Assembly (NCBI GenBank): GCA_037176705.1
Contig: JBAWUJ010000121.1
Span: forward strand, 1 to 64,000
Direction of reading: 5' to 3'
From: Molossus alvarezi
Lineage: Eukaryota; Chordata; Mammalia; Chiroptera; Molossidae
DNA length: 64,000 nucleotides
Made by a program: the position numbers and the translations under genes. The notes under the pieces are model-generated. The model was not told where the DNA came from and searched no databases. It saw only the letters and a list, made by a program, of their open reading frames with translations. Positions 24,391-36,845 of the stretch are shown piece after piece (position 1 is the first letter of the stretch; each line of letters opens with the position of its first letter).

Positions 24391-25212
24391 TTTGGCTATC
24401 ACAGTGGGCTTCGGAGCCTGCCAATATTTCCTTGTGGGTGTTGGTATTCTGTTGTTTTTGGTTCCCTCTCCTGGGTTTGAATAAGCCAGGGTGAACACAC
24501 TTTACACACCACTGTCAGCCTTACTTTCCTGATTAAAGTTGCTAGCCCTGGGAATGGTACACTAATCATCCAGCTTTTTGCCTGGAGGATATCAGTAGCA
24601 GTTGTCTAAAGTACCTTGATTTGTCAGTTGAATGAAAAACTCCCTTAGGTGCTCAGCATAAGGGGATTTCCTGAGGTGGGGCAGATGTTGGTTGTTAATG
24701 GACCTCAATTAGCATTTCAATGGCCACCTTGTGGGGTCGAATCTCTGAGGGAGGGGCCACCGCCTCTCCCCAGGGCCCTGGGAAGAATTAAGATGACCAC
24801 AGTTCTCCATCGCTGCACTCAGCAAAAGCTCTGAGCACCCTCCAAATCCCGAGTGTCACAACACAGTTCCAGTCCAGTCTGCCCTCCCTCTGCCGGAGCC
24901 CAAGGTAAGTGGCTGTGGCTCTTTGAGCCTCTGTCCAGGCTCTGAGTTGTGGAACCGCCTAGGAGTTTAACCCAAGGGTGATGGTCACAACTAAGGCCGC
25001 TGCTCCCATCTAAGGCCGTTGCCTATGGTGGGCTCCTAGCCACCCTCTCGCGTCTCCGCAACTCTTCCAGAATTGAGTCAGTGAACCTGGTTATGTGATC
25101 CTAGAAGCTGCTTTTCTGTTGTATTTTTCTGATGATTTGTCTTTATTATCGTTGTAATACAGTTTGTCCTGGGAAATGGTCTGTGTAGCTTCCATTCACT
25201 CTGCCACCATTT

Positions 25213-25545
25213 GGAATCTGTTTTCCTAAATCCTGAGATACCTGTTTTATTCCCTCATTGAATAAAAATGACTGCTGACTATATACTAGGTTTTGGGGAT
25301 GTAACAGAGAACAAAACAGACAAAAATTCCCGCTCAGATGGAGCTTGCATTCTAGTGAGGGAGAAACAGGCAGTTAACAAAAGTCATATCAGATGGTGAC
25401 AAAAGCTATGAAACGTAAATAGAAATACGGTGTTTTGAAGGTTCTAACATATACTTCACCTTTCCTGATTACTTAACCATTCTCTCTGCTCTGTTTGACC
25501 TTATTGCCCTTTCCATTTATTTTCATCCTATACATTTTTTAAAAT
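25213..25545. other. Old single-copy flank, unit 2 copy of 3834-4155
   Basis: The sequence is collinear with 3834-4155, including 'aatctgttttcctaa' at the L1 edge. This non-L1 sequence proves that A and B share their right flank. No gene is seen. Confidence 0.8.
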
Positions 25546-26805
25546 ATTTTTTATTAATTTATTTTTGTTATAGACATTTCTCCTTTTTTTCCCCTTTGAC
25601 ACCCTCCTTCCTATCCCCTTTACCCCATATTCAGCTTTGTTGTCCGTGTCCATCGGTTTTGCGTACATGCATATAATTTCTGTGGTTTATCTTTTCCCTC
25701 CCCCAGTACCCCCTCTTCTGGGGGTTGTCAGTCTGTATCCCACTTTCACGTCTTTGGGTCTACCCAGTTCCTCAGACTGGTATGTTCATTATATTCCATA
25801 AATATTTGAGATCATGTGATATTTGTGTTTTTATACTTGGTTTGCTTCACTTAGGATAATACTTTCCAGGTCTTTCCATGTAATCTCAAAGGGTAAGAGA
25901 TCTTTCTCTCTTTTAGCTGCATAGTGCACCATTCTGTATATGTACCACTGTTTTTTATTCATTCGTCTACTGATGAACACTTGGGCTGTTTCCAGATCTT
26001 AGCTAATGTAAATGGTGCTGCTATGGACATGGGGGTACATATATTCTTTCTGATTGATTTTTCAGGCTTCTTAGGGTATATTCCTAGAAGTGGATCAAAT
26101 GGCAATTCAATTTCTAATTTTTTGTGATAACACCATATTATTTTCCATAGTGGCCCCACCAGTCTGCATTCCCACCAGCACTGTACTAGAATCCCGTGTT
26201 CTCCACACTCTCATCAACACTTGTTGTTTGATGATTTATTGATTTCAGCCATTCTGACACGTCTGAGGTGATACCGCACAGTTGTTTTCATTTGCATCTC
26301 TCTGATGATTAGTGCTGTTGAGCATTTCTTCATATGTTTCTTAGCCATTTGTATGTCCTGTTTGGAGAGGTGTCTATTTATTTCCTCTTCCCATTTTTTA
26401 AATGGGTTCTTTGTCTCCCTTTTGTTGAGTTGTATGTGTACTCTATATATTTTGGAAATTAAGCACTTATTTGATATATCATTGGCAATTATGCTCTCCC
26501 ATACAGTGGCTTGCCTTTCCATTTCGGTGGTGGTTTCTTTTGCTTTGCAGAAGCTTTCGAGTTTGATGTAGCCCCATGTGTTCATTTCTTACTTTTTGTT
26601 ATGTGGCCTCAGATGATGTATCAGTGAAAACTCTGCTGCATGTGATGTCCCAAATGTTGCTACATACATTTTTTCTACAATTTTTATGGATTTATCAGTT
26701 CCATTTAAGTCTTTTATCCACCTGAGTTTATTCTTGTTTATGATGTAAGTTGATGTTCTAGTTTTATTATTTTGCACGTAGCTATCCAATTTTCCCAACC
26801 CCATT
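25546..26805 (-). mobile_element. L1-D', 3' part (unit 2)
   Basis: This 3' UTR and ORF2 C-terminal region is paralogous to 4156-5110. Broken pieces include [20 protein letters not shown] (near 26330). It ends near 26805 ('cccaacccca'), where another L1 3' end begins. Unit 1 lacks the later part of this segment. Confidence 0.87.
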
Positions 26806-27163
26806 TTAATTGATTTTTTATTAATTTATTTTTGTTACAAATGTTTATTTTTTTTCTCCACTGAGACCCTCCTTACAATCCCTACAGCTCCTCGCTGCAT
26901 TGTTTGTTATGTCCTTTGGTTATGCCTATATGCATATAAGTTCTTTAGTTTATATTTTTCCTCTTCCCCATTTCCCTCTTCTGACGTTTGTCAGTCTGAA
27001 CCTTACTTCTATGTCTCTGGGTCTATTTTGTTCAACTGCTTATTTTGTGCATTACATTCCACAAATAAGTGATATCATGTTTTATTTGTCTTTCTTTGAT
27101 TGGCTTATTTCGTTAAGGATAACACTCTCCAGGTTTCTTCATGCCATCTCAAAGGATGAGATC

Positions 27164-27194
<31 letters not shown>

Positions 27195-27560
27195 GATTTA
27201 CAGTATTCTATTGTGGGTATATACCACAACTTTTTATCCATTCATCTACTGATGGACACTTGGGCTTTTTCCAGAACTTAGCTATTGTAAATAGTGCTGC
27301 TATAAACATAGCTGTACATATATTCTTTGTGATTGGTGTTTCAGGATTCTTACACTATATTCCTAGAAGTGGGATTGCTGGCTAAAATGGCAGTTCAATT
27401 TTCAATTTTTTGAGATAGCACCATATTGTTTTTCATAGTGGCTGCACCAGTCTGCATTTCCACCAGTAGTGTACTAGACTCCCCTTTTCTCCACACCCTC
27501 TTCAGCACTTGTTGTTTGATGATTTGTTGATGGCAGCCATTCTGGCGGTGTAAGTTAATA
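26806..27560 (-). mobile_element. L1-H, 5'-truncated LINE-1
   Basis: A new 3' UTR starts near 26810 ('attaatttatttttgttac') and runs into the ORF2 C-terminus, stopping near 27560. A 28-base T run at 27164-27191 interrupts it. It is absent from unit 1. Confidence 0.8.
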
Positions 27561-27835
27561 CCTAATAATCATTTTTTAAATAAAAAAATAAACCAAGGAT
27601 TTATTCTGACTCTTGTTATCTGACTAATATTTCAGGATAATCGAATACTTGATGTGGAAAACAATTTTATAAGAAATTTTAAAAGAAAAAGGAAAAATGC
27701 ACACATATTCCAAAAGTCTATAGAATAGTCTAATAAAGGTGAAAATATTCATTACCTAGTTTTAATAACTATTACCAATATTTTCTGATATTATTTATCT
27801 ATATGCCCCTTTTCTTTTTTATCAAATTTATTATT
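27561..27835. other. AT-rich non-L1-H sequence, possibly an old L1 3' UTR piece
   Basis: AT-rich sequence with 'tagaatagtctaataaag' and 'attaccaatattttctga', reminiscent of ancient mammalian L1 3' UTRs on the plus strand. I cannot place it with confidence. No gene is seen. Confidence 0.4.
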
Positions 27836-30800
27836 TATTTATTATGTATGTATTTTAATTAATTTATTCATTTTTTTTGTTACAGATATTTCTCCTTTTT
27901 CCCCTAGACCCCTTTCTATCTATCCTGCCTCCTCACAAGCATTGTTGTTTATGTCTGTTGGTTTTGCATACATGCATATATGTTCTTTGGTTTATCTCAT
28001 AACCCCCCCCCCCTCACTTCCCTCTTCTGAAGTTGCATCTCTCAACTGATTAGTAACACTGAGCATTTTTTTTTTATGTGTGTCTTGGCCATATGTGTGT
28101 CCTGTTATGAGAGGTGTTTATATAGGCCTTCTGCCCATTTTTATTTGAATTGTTTGTCTTTTTTTTGTTGAGTTGTATGAGCACTCTCTATATTTTGGAA
28201 ATTAGTCCCTTATCTGATGTATCATTGGCAATTATGCTCTCCCATAGAGTGGGTTTCCTTTTCATTTTGATGCTTGTTTCTTTTGCTGTCCAGAAGATTT
28301 TTAGTTTGATGTAGTTCCATGTGTTTATTTATTGATTTATTTTTGTTTTGTTTAGTTTCTCTTGCCCTAGGCGATGTATTGGTAAAAATTCTGCTGCCTG
28401 TGATGTTTGAGATTTTGCTGCCTGCATTTTCTTCTAAAAGTTTTATGGATTCACAAGTCACATTTAAGTCTTTTATCCATTTTGACTATAGTTTTGTGTA
28501 TGGTCTAAGTTGTTGGTCTAGTTTTATCTTTTTTTTTTTTTTTTCATGTAGCTGTGCAATTTTCCAAACACCATTGATTAAATAGCTGTCTTTACCACAT
28601 TGTGTGCTGTAGGGACCTTTGTCAAATTTTAATTTAGCATTCTGTCTTGGGTCAATTTCTGGGTTCTCTGTTCTGTTTCATTGATCTACATGCCTATTCT
28701 TGTGCCAGTAGCAGGCTGTTTTGATTACAATGACGTTGTAGTATAACCTGATATCTGGTACTGTAATCCAGTTTCACTTCCTTCTTTCTAATCCAGATCT
28801 CTTTTATTTTATCTTCTTGTTTAATTGCTTTGAATCAGACTTCCAGTGCCATGTTAAATAAAAGTTGCAAGAGTGGCCATTCCTGTCTTGACCTTGTTAT
28901 TAAGGATAATGCTTTTAGTATTTGACCAATGAGAATGATATTGTCTGTAGGTTTTTCATATATGTTGAGATATGATATTTCTATTCCTACATAGCTAAGT
29001 GTTTTTATCAGAAATGGGTGCTGAATTCTGTCAAAAGACTTTTCAGTATTTATTGATATGATCACATGATTTTTATCTTTCATTTTGTTTATATGATGTA
29101 CCACATTTATTGATTTGCAATTATTGTACCAGCCATGCATCCCTGGGATGTATCTGACTTGGTCAAGGTTTACAACTTCTTTTATGGTATTGCTGGATTC
29201 AATTACCTAATATTTTGTTAAGGATTTTAGCATCTATGTTTATCAGGTATAGGAGCCTGTACATTTCTTTCTTTGTAGTGCCTTTATCTGTTGTTTTTTA
29301 TTAGAATTATGCTGGCCTCATAAATCTACTTCAGAAGTGCCCCTTCTTCTTAAATTTTTTGGGAATAATTTGTGAATAATGGGTGTTAATTATTCTTTGA
29401 ATGTTCAATAAAACTTCCCTGTAAAGCCCTCTGAGCCCAGGCTTTTGTTTGCTGGGAGTTTCTTGATTACATCTTCAATTTACTTAGTTGTTATTAGTCT
29501 GTTCAAGTTTTCTGTCTCTTCCCGGTTCAGTTTTGGGAGACTGTATGATTCTACAAATTTGTCAGTTTGTCCTATATTGACCAATTTGCTGGCATATAAT
29601 TGTTTATATCATTTTAAAACGATCTTGTTTTTCTATGGTGCCAGTTGTTACTTCTCCTCTTTTTTATCTGATTTTGTTTATTTGGATCCTTTCTCTTTGT
29701 TTCGTGGTGAGTCTGGCTAAGGTTCCATCAATGTTGTTTATTTTTTTTAAGGAACCGGCTCTTTGATTCATTGATCTTTTGAATTGTTTTTTAGTTTCTA
29801 TGTCATTTATTTTCTCTCTGATTTTTCCTATTTATTTCCTTCTATTTGCTCTGGATTTTTCTTTTTCTTTACCTTCTAGTTCTTTAACTTGTAGGGTTAG
29901 ATAGTGAATTAGAATGTTTTCTGTTTTGGGAAGTAGGCCTGTAGTGCTATGAACTGTCCTCTCAGGACTGCTTTTGCTCTATTTCACAGATTTTGTGTTG
30001 TTGTGTTTTCATTTTTATTGTTCTCCAGGAATTTTTTTTATTTTTATTTATTTATTGTATCATCACCTGAGTGCTGTTTTGCATTTATCTTCAGATAAAG
30101 TAGGAGGAAGAGAGAAATATATAGAGAAAAACATCGATGTGAGAGAGACTTATCGACTCTTTGCCACGCATATGACCCTAGACAAGGTTGGAGACTACAT
30201 ACAACTGAAGCACCATGACTTTAGCGGGAACCAAACCCAGGAATCTCTGGTCCACAGGCCGACATTCTCACTGTTGAGTCAAGCCAGTCAGTGAGGTTTC
30301 CAGGAAGTTTTAAATTTCTTTCATTGATTTCCTTGGTAACCCATTCATTGTTTAATAACATAATATTTACCCTGCTTGTGTTGGAGTGTTTTCATTGTAA
30401 TTAAATGCTACTTTTATGCCATTGTGAACTGAGAAGAGGCTCTATTTGTTTTTTCAATCTTCTTGAACTTGTAGAGACTTACTTTGTGTCCTAATGTGTA
30501 GTTTGTCTTTGAGGATGTCCCCTGTGTTCTTGAGAAGAATGTGAATTAAGCAGTTTGAGGTGTAATTATATGTAGATATTTATTAAATCCATTTGATCTA
30601 GTACATAATTTAAAGTTTCTGATTCATTGTTAAATTTTTATCTTGATGATTAATTTAGTGATGTCAGCAGGGTGTTGAAGTCTCCTGCTATGATTGTGTT
30701 GCTTTTTATTTCTTTTTTGAAGTCCTCCAGATGTTTTACAAAGTATCTGTACTCCTTTATTGGGTGTATATATGTTTACTAAGGTTATATTCTCCTGTTC

Positions 30801-30905
30801 CTGTTGGAAAGATCCATTCAATATTATGTAGTGGCCTTCTTTGTCTCTAGTTATGGCCTTCATTTTGAAATATATTTTATCAAATATAAGTATTGCTACC
30901 ACAGG
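27836..30905 (-). mobile_element. L1-D', middle part (unit 2)
   Basis: An L1 3' UTR (27836-28035) is joined to the ORF2 C-terminus and then RT, linker and endonuclease, paralogous to 5110-7770. RT fragments include [20 protein letters not shown] (near 29130). A SINE lies at 30037-30293. It continues at 32448 after the L1-I insertion. All frames are broken. Confidence 0.87.
30037..30293 (-). repeat. Ves-like SINE, unit 2 copy of 6917-7168
   Basis: Same orientation, body and insertion point as the unit 1 SINE, with 'gggaaccaaaccc' and 'gccagtcagtga' at its head side, flanked by 'tccaggaattttt' and 'tccaggaagtttt'. The shared insertion is strong evidence for common descent of the two units. Confidence 0.85.
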
Positions 30906-32447
30906 TTTTTTTTTTTTTAAATATATATATATTTTTTTTATTAATTAATTTTTGTTACATACATTTCTCCTTTTTCCTCACTGATTCTCTTCTCCCCATC
31001 CCTCCTCGCCCTGTCCCCAGTTTGTTGTCCATGTCCACTGTTCATGCATACATGCATATAAGTTCTGTGGTTTATCTCTCCCCCAACACCCCCTTTTTAA
31101 GGGATTGTCAGTCTGTACTCCACTTCCGTGTCTCTGGGACTGCCTCATTCCTCAGACTGCTATGTTCATTATATTCCACAAATAAGTGAGATAAGATGAA
31201 ACCTGTCTTTCTCTGTTTGGCTTGTTTTACTTAGGATGATACTTTCAAGGTCCCTCCATGTAGTCTCAAAGGATAAGAGATCTTTCTTTCATATAGCTGC
31301 GTAGTACTCCATTGTGTATATGGACCACACCTTTTTTATCCATTCATTTACTGATGGACACGTGGGCTGTTTCCAGATCTTAGCAATTGTAAATAGTGCT
31401 GCTACAAACATGGGGGTACATATATTCTTTGAATTGGTGTTTTAGGCTTCTTAGGGTATATTCCCAGAAGTGGGATCTCTGGTTCAAATGGAAGTCCAAT
31501 TTTTGATTTTTTGAGGTAACACCATATTGTTTTCCATAGTGGTTGCACCAGTCTGCATTTCCACCATCAGTGCACTAGAGTCCCCTTTTCTCCATTCCCT
31601 TGCCAACACTTGTTTAATGATTTGTTGATGGCGGGCATTCTGACAGGTGTGAGGTGATACCTCATTGTTGTTTTAATTTGCATCTCTCTGATGATTAGTG
31701 ATGATGAGCATTTCTTCATATGTTTCTCTGCCATTTGTATGTCCTGTTTGGAGAGGTGTCTATTTAGTTCCTTTGCCATTTTTTAATTGGATTCTTTGTC
31801 TTCCTTTTGTGGAGTTGTATGAGCACTCTATATGTATTGGAAATTAACCCCTTATCTCATATATCATTGGCCATTATGCTCTCCCATACAGTGGATAGCA
31901 GTTCTGTTTTGATGATTGTATCTTTTGCTGTGCAGAAGCTTTTGAGTTTGATGTAGTCCCATGTGTTCATTTTCTCCTTTGTTTCTATTGCCTTAGGTGA
32001 TGATGTGTCAGGGTGCTGCTTCCCGCCAAGGGCGGCCGAGTCTGTGGCACCAGCTGAGGGGTAGTACTCAGCCGAGTTCGCAGGAGTTAGTCGGGGTTGC
32101 TGCTGAGGTGGCAGCAGCTTCCCGCCGGGTTTCCTGGTTCCAACCAAGTCCGTGCAGCACCAGGAAAGGGCTTAGCACCACGGAGGCAGCAGCAGCTTCC
32201 TGCTGAGCCCCCTGGTCCCAGCCGAGTCCTCTGGTCTTAGCCCAGGCTTCTGCAGACTGTGGGCTCACGGCCCCCTCTGGCGTCTTAGAAAGCCTACCAG
32301 GATTGAGTCATCGTCCCTGGTTATGTGGTCCTCCAAGGTGTCTTTCAGTTGCCCCTTTCTGAAGATTTGCTTTTATTTTCATTGTAAATCCAGTTTGGTC
32401 CTGGGAGATGGGCTGTGTAGCTCCATTCACTCCACCACCATTTCTCC
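30906..32447 (-). mobile_element. L1-I, internally deleted LINE-1 with both ends
   Basis: It has a tail complement and 3' UTR from 30906 and ORF2 C-terminus to about 32003. It then passes abruptly into L1 5' UTR ('gtgctgcttcccgccaag'), ending at 32447 with the canonical 5' end ('tccaccaccatttctcc'). About 4 kb, all of ORF1 and most of ORF2, is missing. It is flanked by decayed copies of 'ccaggttt'. Unit 1 at 7765-7775 is uninterrupted, as expected of an empty site. Confidence 0.82.
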
Positions 32448-32848
32448 AATCCCCCAGGTTTGTTTTTTGTTTGTTAATTTTTTTTTCAGCTTGCTTGGAA
32501 AATTCCATCCTTTCACTTTCAAACTATGTGAGTCTTTTGTTGTGAGTTGGATCTATTTTAGACAACATATATATGTGTCATGCTTTCTTATGCATTCAGT
32601 GTCTCTGTGTCTTTTGATCAAAGTGTTTAATCAATTTACACTTAAGGTTATTACTGATGTGTACTTATTTATTGCCATGTTCATTTATTATGGTTGTTTC
32701 TCTTCCTATTTCTTCTGCTTATTACAGCAGTTTTTTTTTTTTTTTTTTTTTTTGGCATTTCTTGGAGTGCTGGATTGGTGCTAATATGTTCCCTTGGCTT
32801 TTGTTGTTTATTTGTTTTTGTTTATAATTTGCTTGGAATGCTTTTTAT
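32448..32848 (-). mobile_element. L1-D', 5' part (unit 2), up to the KCNK1 fragment
   Basis: Endonuclease end, ORF2 start and ORF1 tail, paralogous to 7780-8117. A 23-base T run lies at 32731-32753. It breaks off where the GC-rich KCNK1 sequence begins. Confidence 0.85.
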
Positions 32849-33567
32849 TTCACCTTCTATTTTGGGTGCGGGGACGCGAGAGGCGTGGGCGAGGGCAGAG
32901 GCGGGCATAGGTATGCTGAGTGGTCAGCTCTGCTCTGGCTCTGGCTTGGGAAGATGCTGTGGTCACTGACCGGCCCGCAGCTCCTGTGTGCACCTGGTAG
33001 GCGGCCCCGCTTGGCCTGTGCTTGGGCTTCCTGGTGCTCAGCTTCCTGCTCCACCTGGTCTTCGTCACCCTGGTCTCTCCTTGGTGGTGCTGCCCTGTGA
33101 GGACCTACTGAGCCTGGAGTTGCAGAAGCTGAAGCAGAGCCTCCCGGAGCACAAGTGCCTGTTTGAGTTGCGGCGAGAGCAGGTCCTGGGCCAGGTGCTG
33201 GAGGCAGCAGCCACAGCCTGTTGGTGCTCAGAAATGCCTCCCACCACTGGAGCCTGGACTTCCCCTCTGTGCTCACCTTGGCCAGCACCCTGCTCTCCAC
33301 CACAGGTAGGATCCCAGTGACCCCGCACCACATGCAATCCCCACCTGGTGCTCCCCACCCCAGGCATCCCCAGTGCCCCTTCCTGCCTGCCCCCACCCTG
33401 GTGTCACCAGCCCATCCCCCCCTGCCTGCCCCCACCTTGGTGTCACCAGCTACTCCAGCCTGGCCACCGACCCCTCTCTGGGCCTCACCTGTGGGGACTC
33501 ATAAAGGGCAGGCTGGTGAAGTTGAAAGCTTGTGAAGTGGCCTCAGGACCTCACTTGGGTGTGTGAT
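32849..33567 (+). pseudogene. KCNK1: KCNK1 (TWIK-1) exon 1 plus start of intron 1, fragment copy 2
   Basis: This is the second copy of the potassium channel exon. The start is Met at 32954 (MLWSLTGPQLL). A one-base shift follows, then the first membrane helix reads GFLVLSFLLHLVFVTLV, which copy 1 lacks. Next come LPCEDLLSLELQKLKQSLPE and REQVLGQVLEAA of the cap helices. The frame is lost again before the pore loop. The exon ends at 33305 with ccaccacag and the donor gtaggatcc. Intron sequence to about 33567 includes two 32-base repeats near 33386-33451. Lesions differ from copy 1, so the parent fragment was more intact. L1 abuts it on both sides in the opposite orientation. Confidence 0.85.
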
Positions 33568-36400
33568 ACAGTGCTGGATTTGATTTGCTAATATTTTGTT
33601 AAGAATTTTGGCATCTGTGTTAATCAGGGATATTGGCCTGTAGTTTTCTTTTGTTTGTAGTGTCTTTAACTGGTTTGGGAATTAGGATTATGCTGGCCTC
33701 ATAAAGTGTGTTTGGAAGTGTTCCGTCTTCTTGGAATTTTTGAAATACTTTGAAAAGAATGGGTGTGAATTCTTTGAATGTTCAGTAAAACTCCCCCGTG
33801 AAGCTGTCTGAGCCCGTGTTTTTGTTTGCTGGGAGATTCTTGATTATATCTTCAATTTTCTAAGTTGTGATTGGTCTGTTCAAGTTTTCTATCTCTTGCC
33901 TGTTCAGTTCCTGGATAGTATGTATTTCTAGAGATTTGTACATTTGTTCATCTTTTGAATTTTTTTTAGTCAGTATGTTGACTATTTGTGCTGTGATATT
34001 TGCTGTTCATTTCCAAACTACTTTGTGTTGTTTTTTTTTGTTTGTTTGTTTTGTTTTTTTTACTGTTTGCTTGCTTGTTTGTTATTCTCTCTAGTTTTTT
34101 AAGTTTTGGTGTAAGATAGTCAATACTTTGTGTTGTTTATTTTGTTTGTTTGTTTTGTTTTTTTTACTGTTTGCTTGCTTGTTTGTTATTCTCTCTAGTT
34201 TTTTAAGTTTTGGTGTAAGATAGTCAATAAGAAAATCTAGTTTCCTCAGGTAGACATGTATGGTATAAATTTCCCTATGAGGTACTTTCACTGAATCCCA
34301 TTGATTTTGTGTTGCTATGTGTTAATTTTCATTGGTTTCCATGAAGTTTTTAATTTTTTCTTAATCTCCTTGTGAACCCTTTCATTGTTTAATAACATGC
34401 TATTTAGTCTTTATGTGTTGAAATGTTTTTGTGTATTTTTTTGTAATTTATTTCTAGTTTCCCATCTCTTCACTTTCTACCTATGTAAGGTTTTTGTTGT
34501 GAGAAGGGTCCCTTCTAAACAACATATATATGATCTATGCATTCTTATCCATTCAGCTACTCTGTGTCTTTTGATTGGAGTGTTTAATCTATTTGTGTTT
34601 AAAGCAATTATTGATATGTACTGATTTATTGCAATTTTGATTTATTGTGGTTACATTTCTCTTCCTATTTTCTCTGCTTATTACAGCACCCCTTTGAATA
34701 TTTCTTAGATAGCTGGTTGTTGCTAACGTATTCTATTAGCCTTTTTTGTCTGGGAAGCTCTCCCTTTATTTCACCTTCTATTTTCAATGATAGTCTTGCT
34801 GGATAGGGTAGTCTTGGATTCAGATCCTTGTTTTTCCTTATCGTGATCACTTCATGACTTTCTTCTCTGTCCAGTAGTGTTTTTGTTGAGCATTCAGCTG
34901 ATAAAATTATGTGGTTTTCTTTGTGGGTAATCTATTGCTTATCTCTTGCCACGTTTCAAATTCTATTTCTCTCTTTAATTTTGGCCTGTCAATTATTATG
35001 TGTCTTGATGTGGGCCTCTTTGGATTCTTCTACGTTGAAGCTCTTTGTGCTTCTTGAGATATATGCCATTTTCCTCAACCAAGTTATGAGTGTTTTCTGA
35101 TATGATTTCTTCAAATATATTCTCTATTCCTTGCTCATTTTCTTCTTTTCCTGGAACTTCTATGATGTGTGTGTTAGTGTGTTTCATGGTGTCCCACAGT
35201 TCTCTTAGGGTGTCTTTCTGTTTTTTAATTGTTTTTTCTTTTTGGTTTTTTTATTGGGTGATATTTTCTACCCTGTCTTCTAATACACTGATCCAATCTT
35301 TGTCTTTCTCTGTCCTGCTGTTTATTCCATCCAATGTGTTCTTTATATCTGCTATTTCATTATTTATTTCCAGTTTGTTCATTTTCAATTTTCTTCATCT
35401 TCACTCATGCTGTTGAGCTCTTTACTTATGTTGTTGAGCTTCCTCATAGTATTACTCCTAATTCTAGTTCTGATATTTTGTTTAATCCATTTCTCTTATC
35501 TCTTCTCCTGTAGAATATCTTGTTCTTTCATTTGGGACTTGTTTTGTTGTTTCACCATTGTGGCTGTCTCAGTGGGTTTTAGAGCCTGCCAAATTTTTCC
35601 TGTGGGTGTTGGTGTTTTTCTGGTTGTGGCTCCCTTTCCTGGGTTTGAATAAGTGTGAAGGAATGCGTGTTAAACACTACTCTCAAAGATTATTTTCCTT
35701 GGTAGATTGGAAGGCTGAGAAAATGTTCATTTATTCTCTAGCTTTTTCCTGGCGGTCATTCATCTCCTATACTTGATGAATCTCAATTCGTAGCCCTCAG
35801 ATGGATGAAAAATTTCTGAGGTATAAGAGGATTTCCAGAGGGTGGGACACATGCTTTCTGTCAGACACTATAAGTTAATGAGCCTCAGTTTGCATTTTTA
35901 GGTCAGCCTGGTGGTGTTGAATTCCTGAGGCAGAGGCTATTGCTTCTCCCAAGGCTCTGAGAAGAAGCTCCTGGAATAAGGTGCCTGCTGTTGTATAAAG
36001 TATTGATAAGAGCACAAAACTCCCATTGTCCTTCCCTTCAGCTCTCTTCAGAACCAAGGGTCCTGGACTCTCTCTTCACATTTTCAATGCAGTCAGCCCT
36101 CCCTCTGCTGGAGCCCAAGGTAATTGGTTGTACTTGATTGTGTGCTATTTAAAACCTCTGCTCTCTCTGCTAAAGTAGCCTTCAGCTTGTGTTTGTGGGC
36201 CTCCACCCCAGCCTGCTCTATCACACCTCCACAGTTTCTACCAAGCTCCATTTGGCATCCTCTTTCTGTCTTTGGTTATTCAGGTTCTCTCAGCTGTTTT
36301 TAGTTGGTTTTTCTCAATGTTGTGTTTTTATTTTTGTCGTAGTTTCCGTTTGGTTGTCGGAGGAAATTTGTGTAGCTTCCATTTACTCCACTGTCATTTT
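33568..36400 (-). mobile_element. L1-E', LINE-1 5' two thirds (unit 2)
   Basis: RT, linker, endonuclease traces, ORF1 (about 34700-35550) and a 5' UTR ending near 36400, paralogous to L1-E but without the HAL1 and SINE insertions. ORF1 traces include IRKNKDLNPRLPYPARLS near 34840 and an RRM-like piece near 35180. A 105-base tandem duplication lies at 34020-34227. All frames are broken. Confidence 0.87.
34020..34227. repeat. 105-base tandem duplication inside L1-E'
   Basis: Two adjacent copies of a T/TTTG-rich block, each starting 'actttgtgttg' and ending 'aagatagtcaat'. Unit 1 (9245-9340) has a single copy. Confidence 0.85.
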
Positions 36401-36618
36401 TCCTACCTCTTAATATTTTATAAAATTTAGTTTTGTAATAATACTGAATCACTAAATATAAATACATATGATTTCTTCAACCTTTTCATGACATCACAAA
36501 TATAAACTCACAAACAGAAAACTGAGGTCCTGAGAGAAGACACATGAGAATTCAGGGTAAAAAGAGCTCAAAATCCACATTTCTGGGCACATTGGTCATG
36601 ATCTAAAACACCCCATAC
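36401..36618. other. Single-copy spacer, unit 2
   Basis: Paralogue of 13943-14140, between the L1-E' 5' end and the microsatellite. It has a short extra piece ('atattttataaaatttag') near its start. No gene is seen. Confidence 0.6.
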
Positions 36619-36845
36619 CTATCTATATCTATATCTCTATATCTATATATATATCTATATTTATATCATTATCTTTATCTGTATCTGTATCTATATCTAT
36701 ATCATCTATCTATTCTATATCTATATTTATATCTATATATCTATATCTATATCATCTATATCTATATCTATACCTAATCAATCTATATCATCTGTGTTTA
36801 TATATCTAATCTATCTATATCATTTATATTTATATCTATATAGTA
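36619..36845. repeat. TATC microsatellite, unit 2
   Basis: Imperfect 'tatatctat' repeats, paralogous to 14141-14365. Confidence 0.95.

Larger units (their letters stand above)
21519..25212 (-). mobile_element. L1-B, hybrid LINE-1 at the joint of the duplication
   Basis: The 3' UTR begins after the spacer. ORF2 C-terminal and RT pieces run to 23050, where the sequence jumps ('gacttcc' to 'tttgaagtcctcc') to the endonuclease, losing about 1.6 kb of ORF2 relative to L1-A. ORF1 lies at about 23480-24390 and the 5' UTR at 24390-25212. Left of about 24295 its variants match L1-C (for example 'gatgcgtcatgc'); right of about 24310 they match L1-A ('ttgcttaactgaag', 'ccaatatttccttgtggg'). The left flank is that of C and the right flank that of A. 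It also carries a SINE at 21844-22094. Confidence 0.88.
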
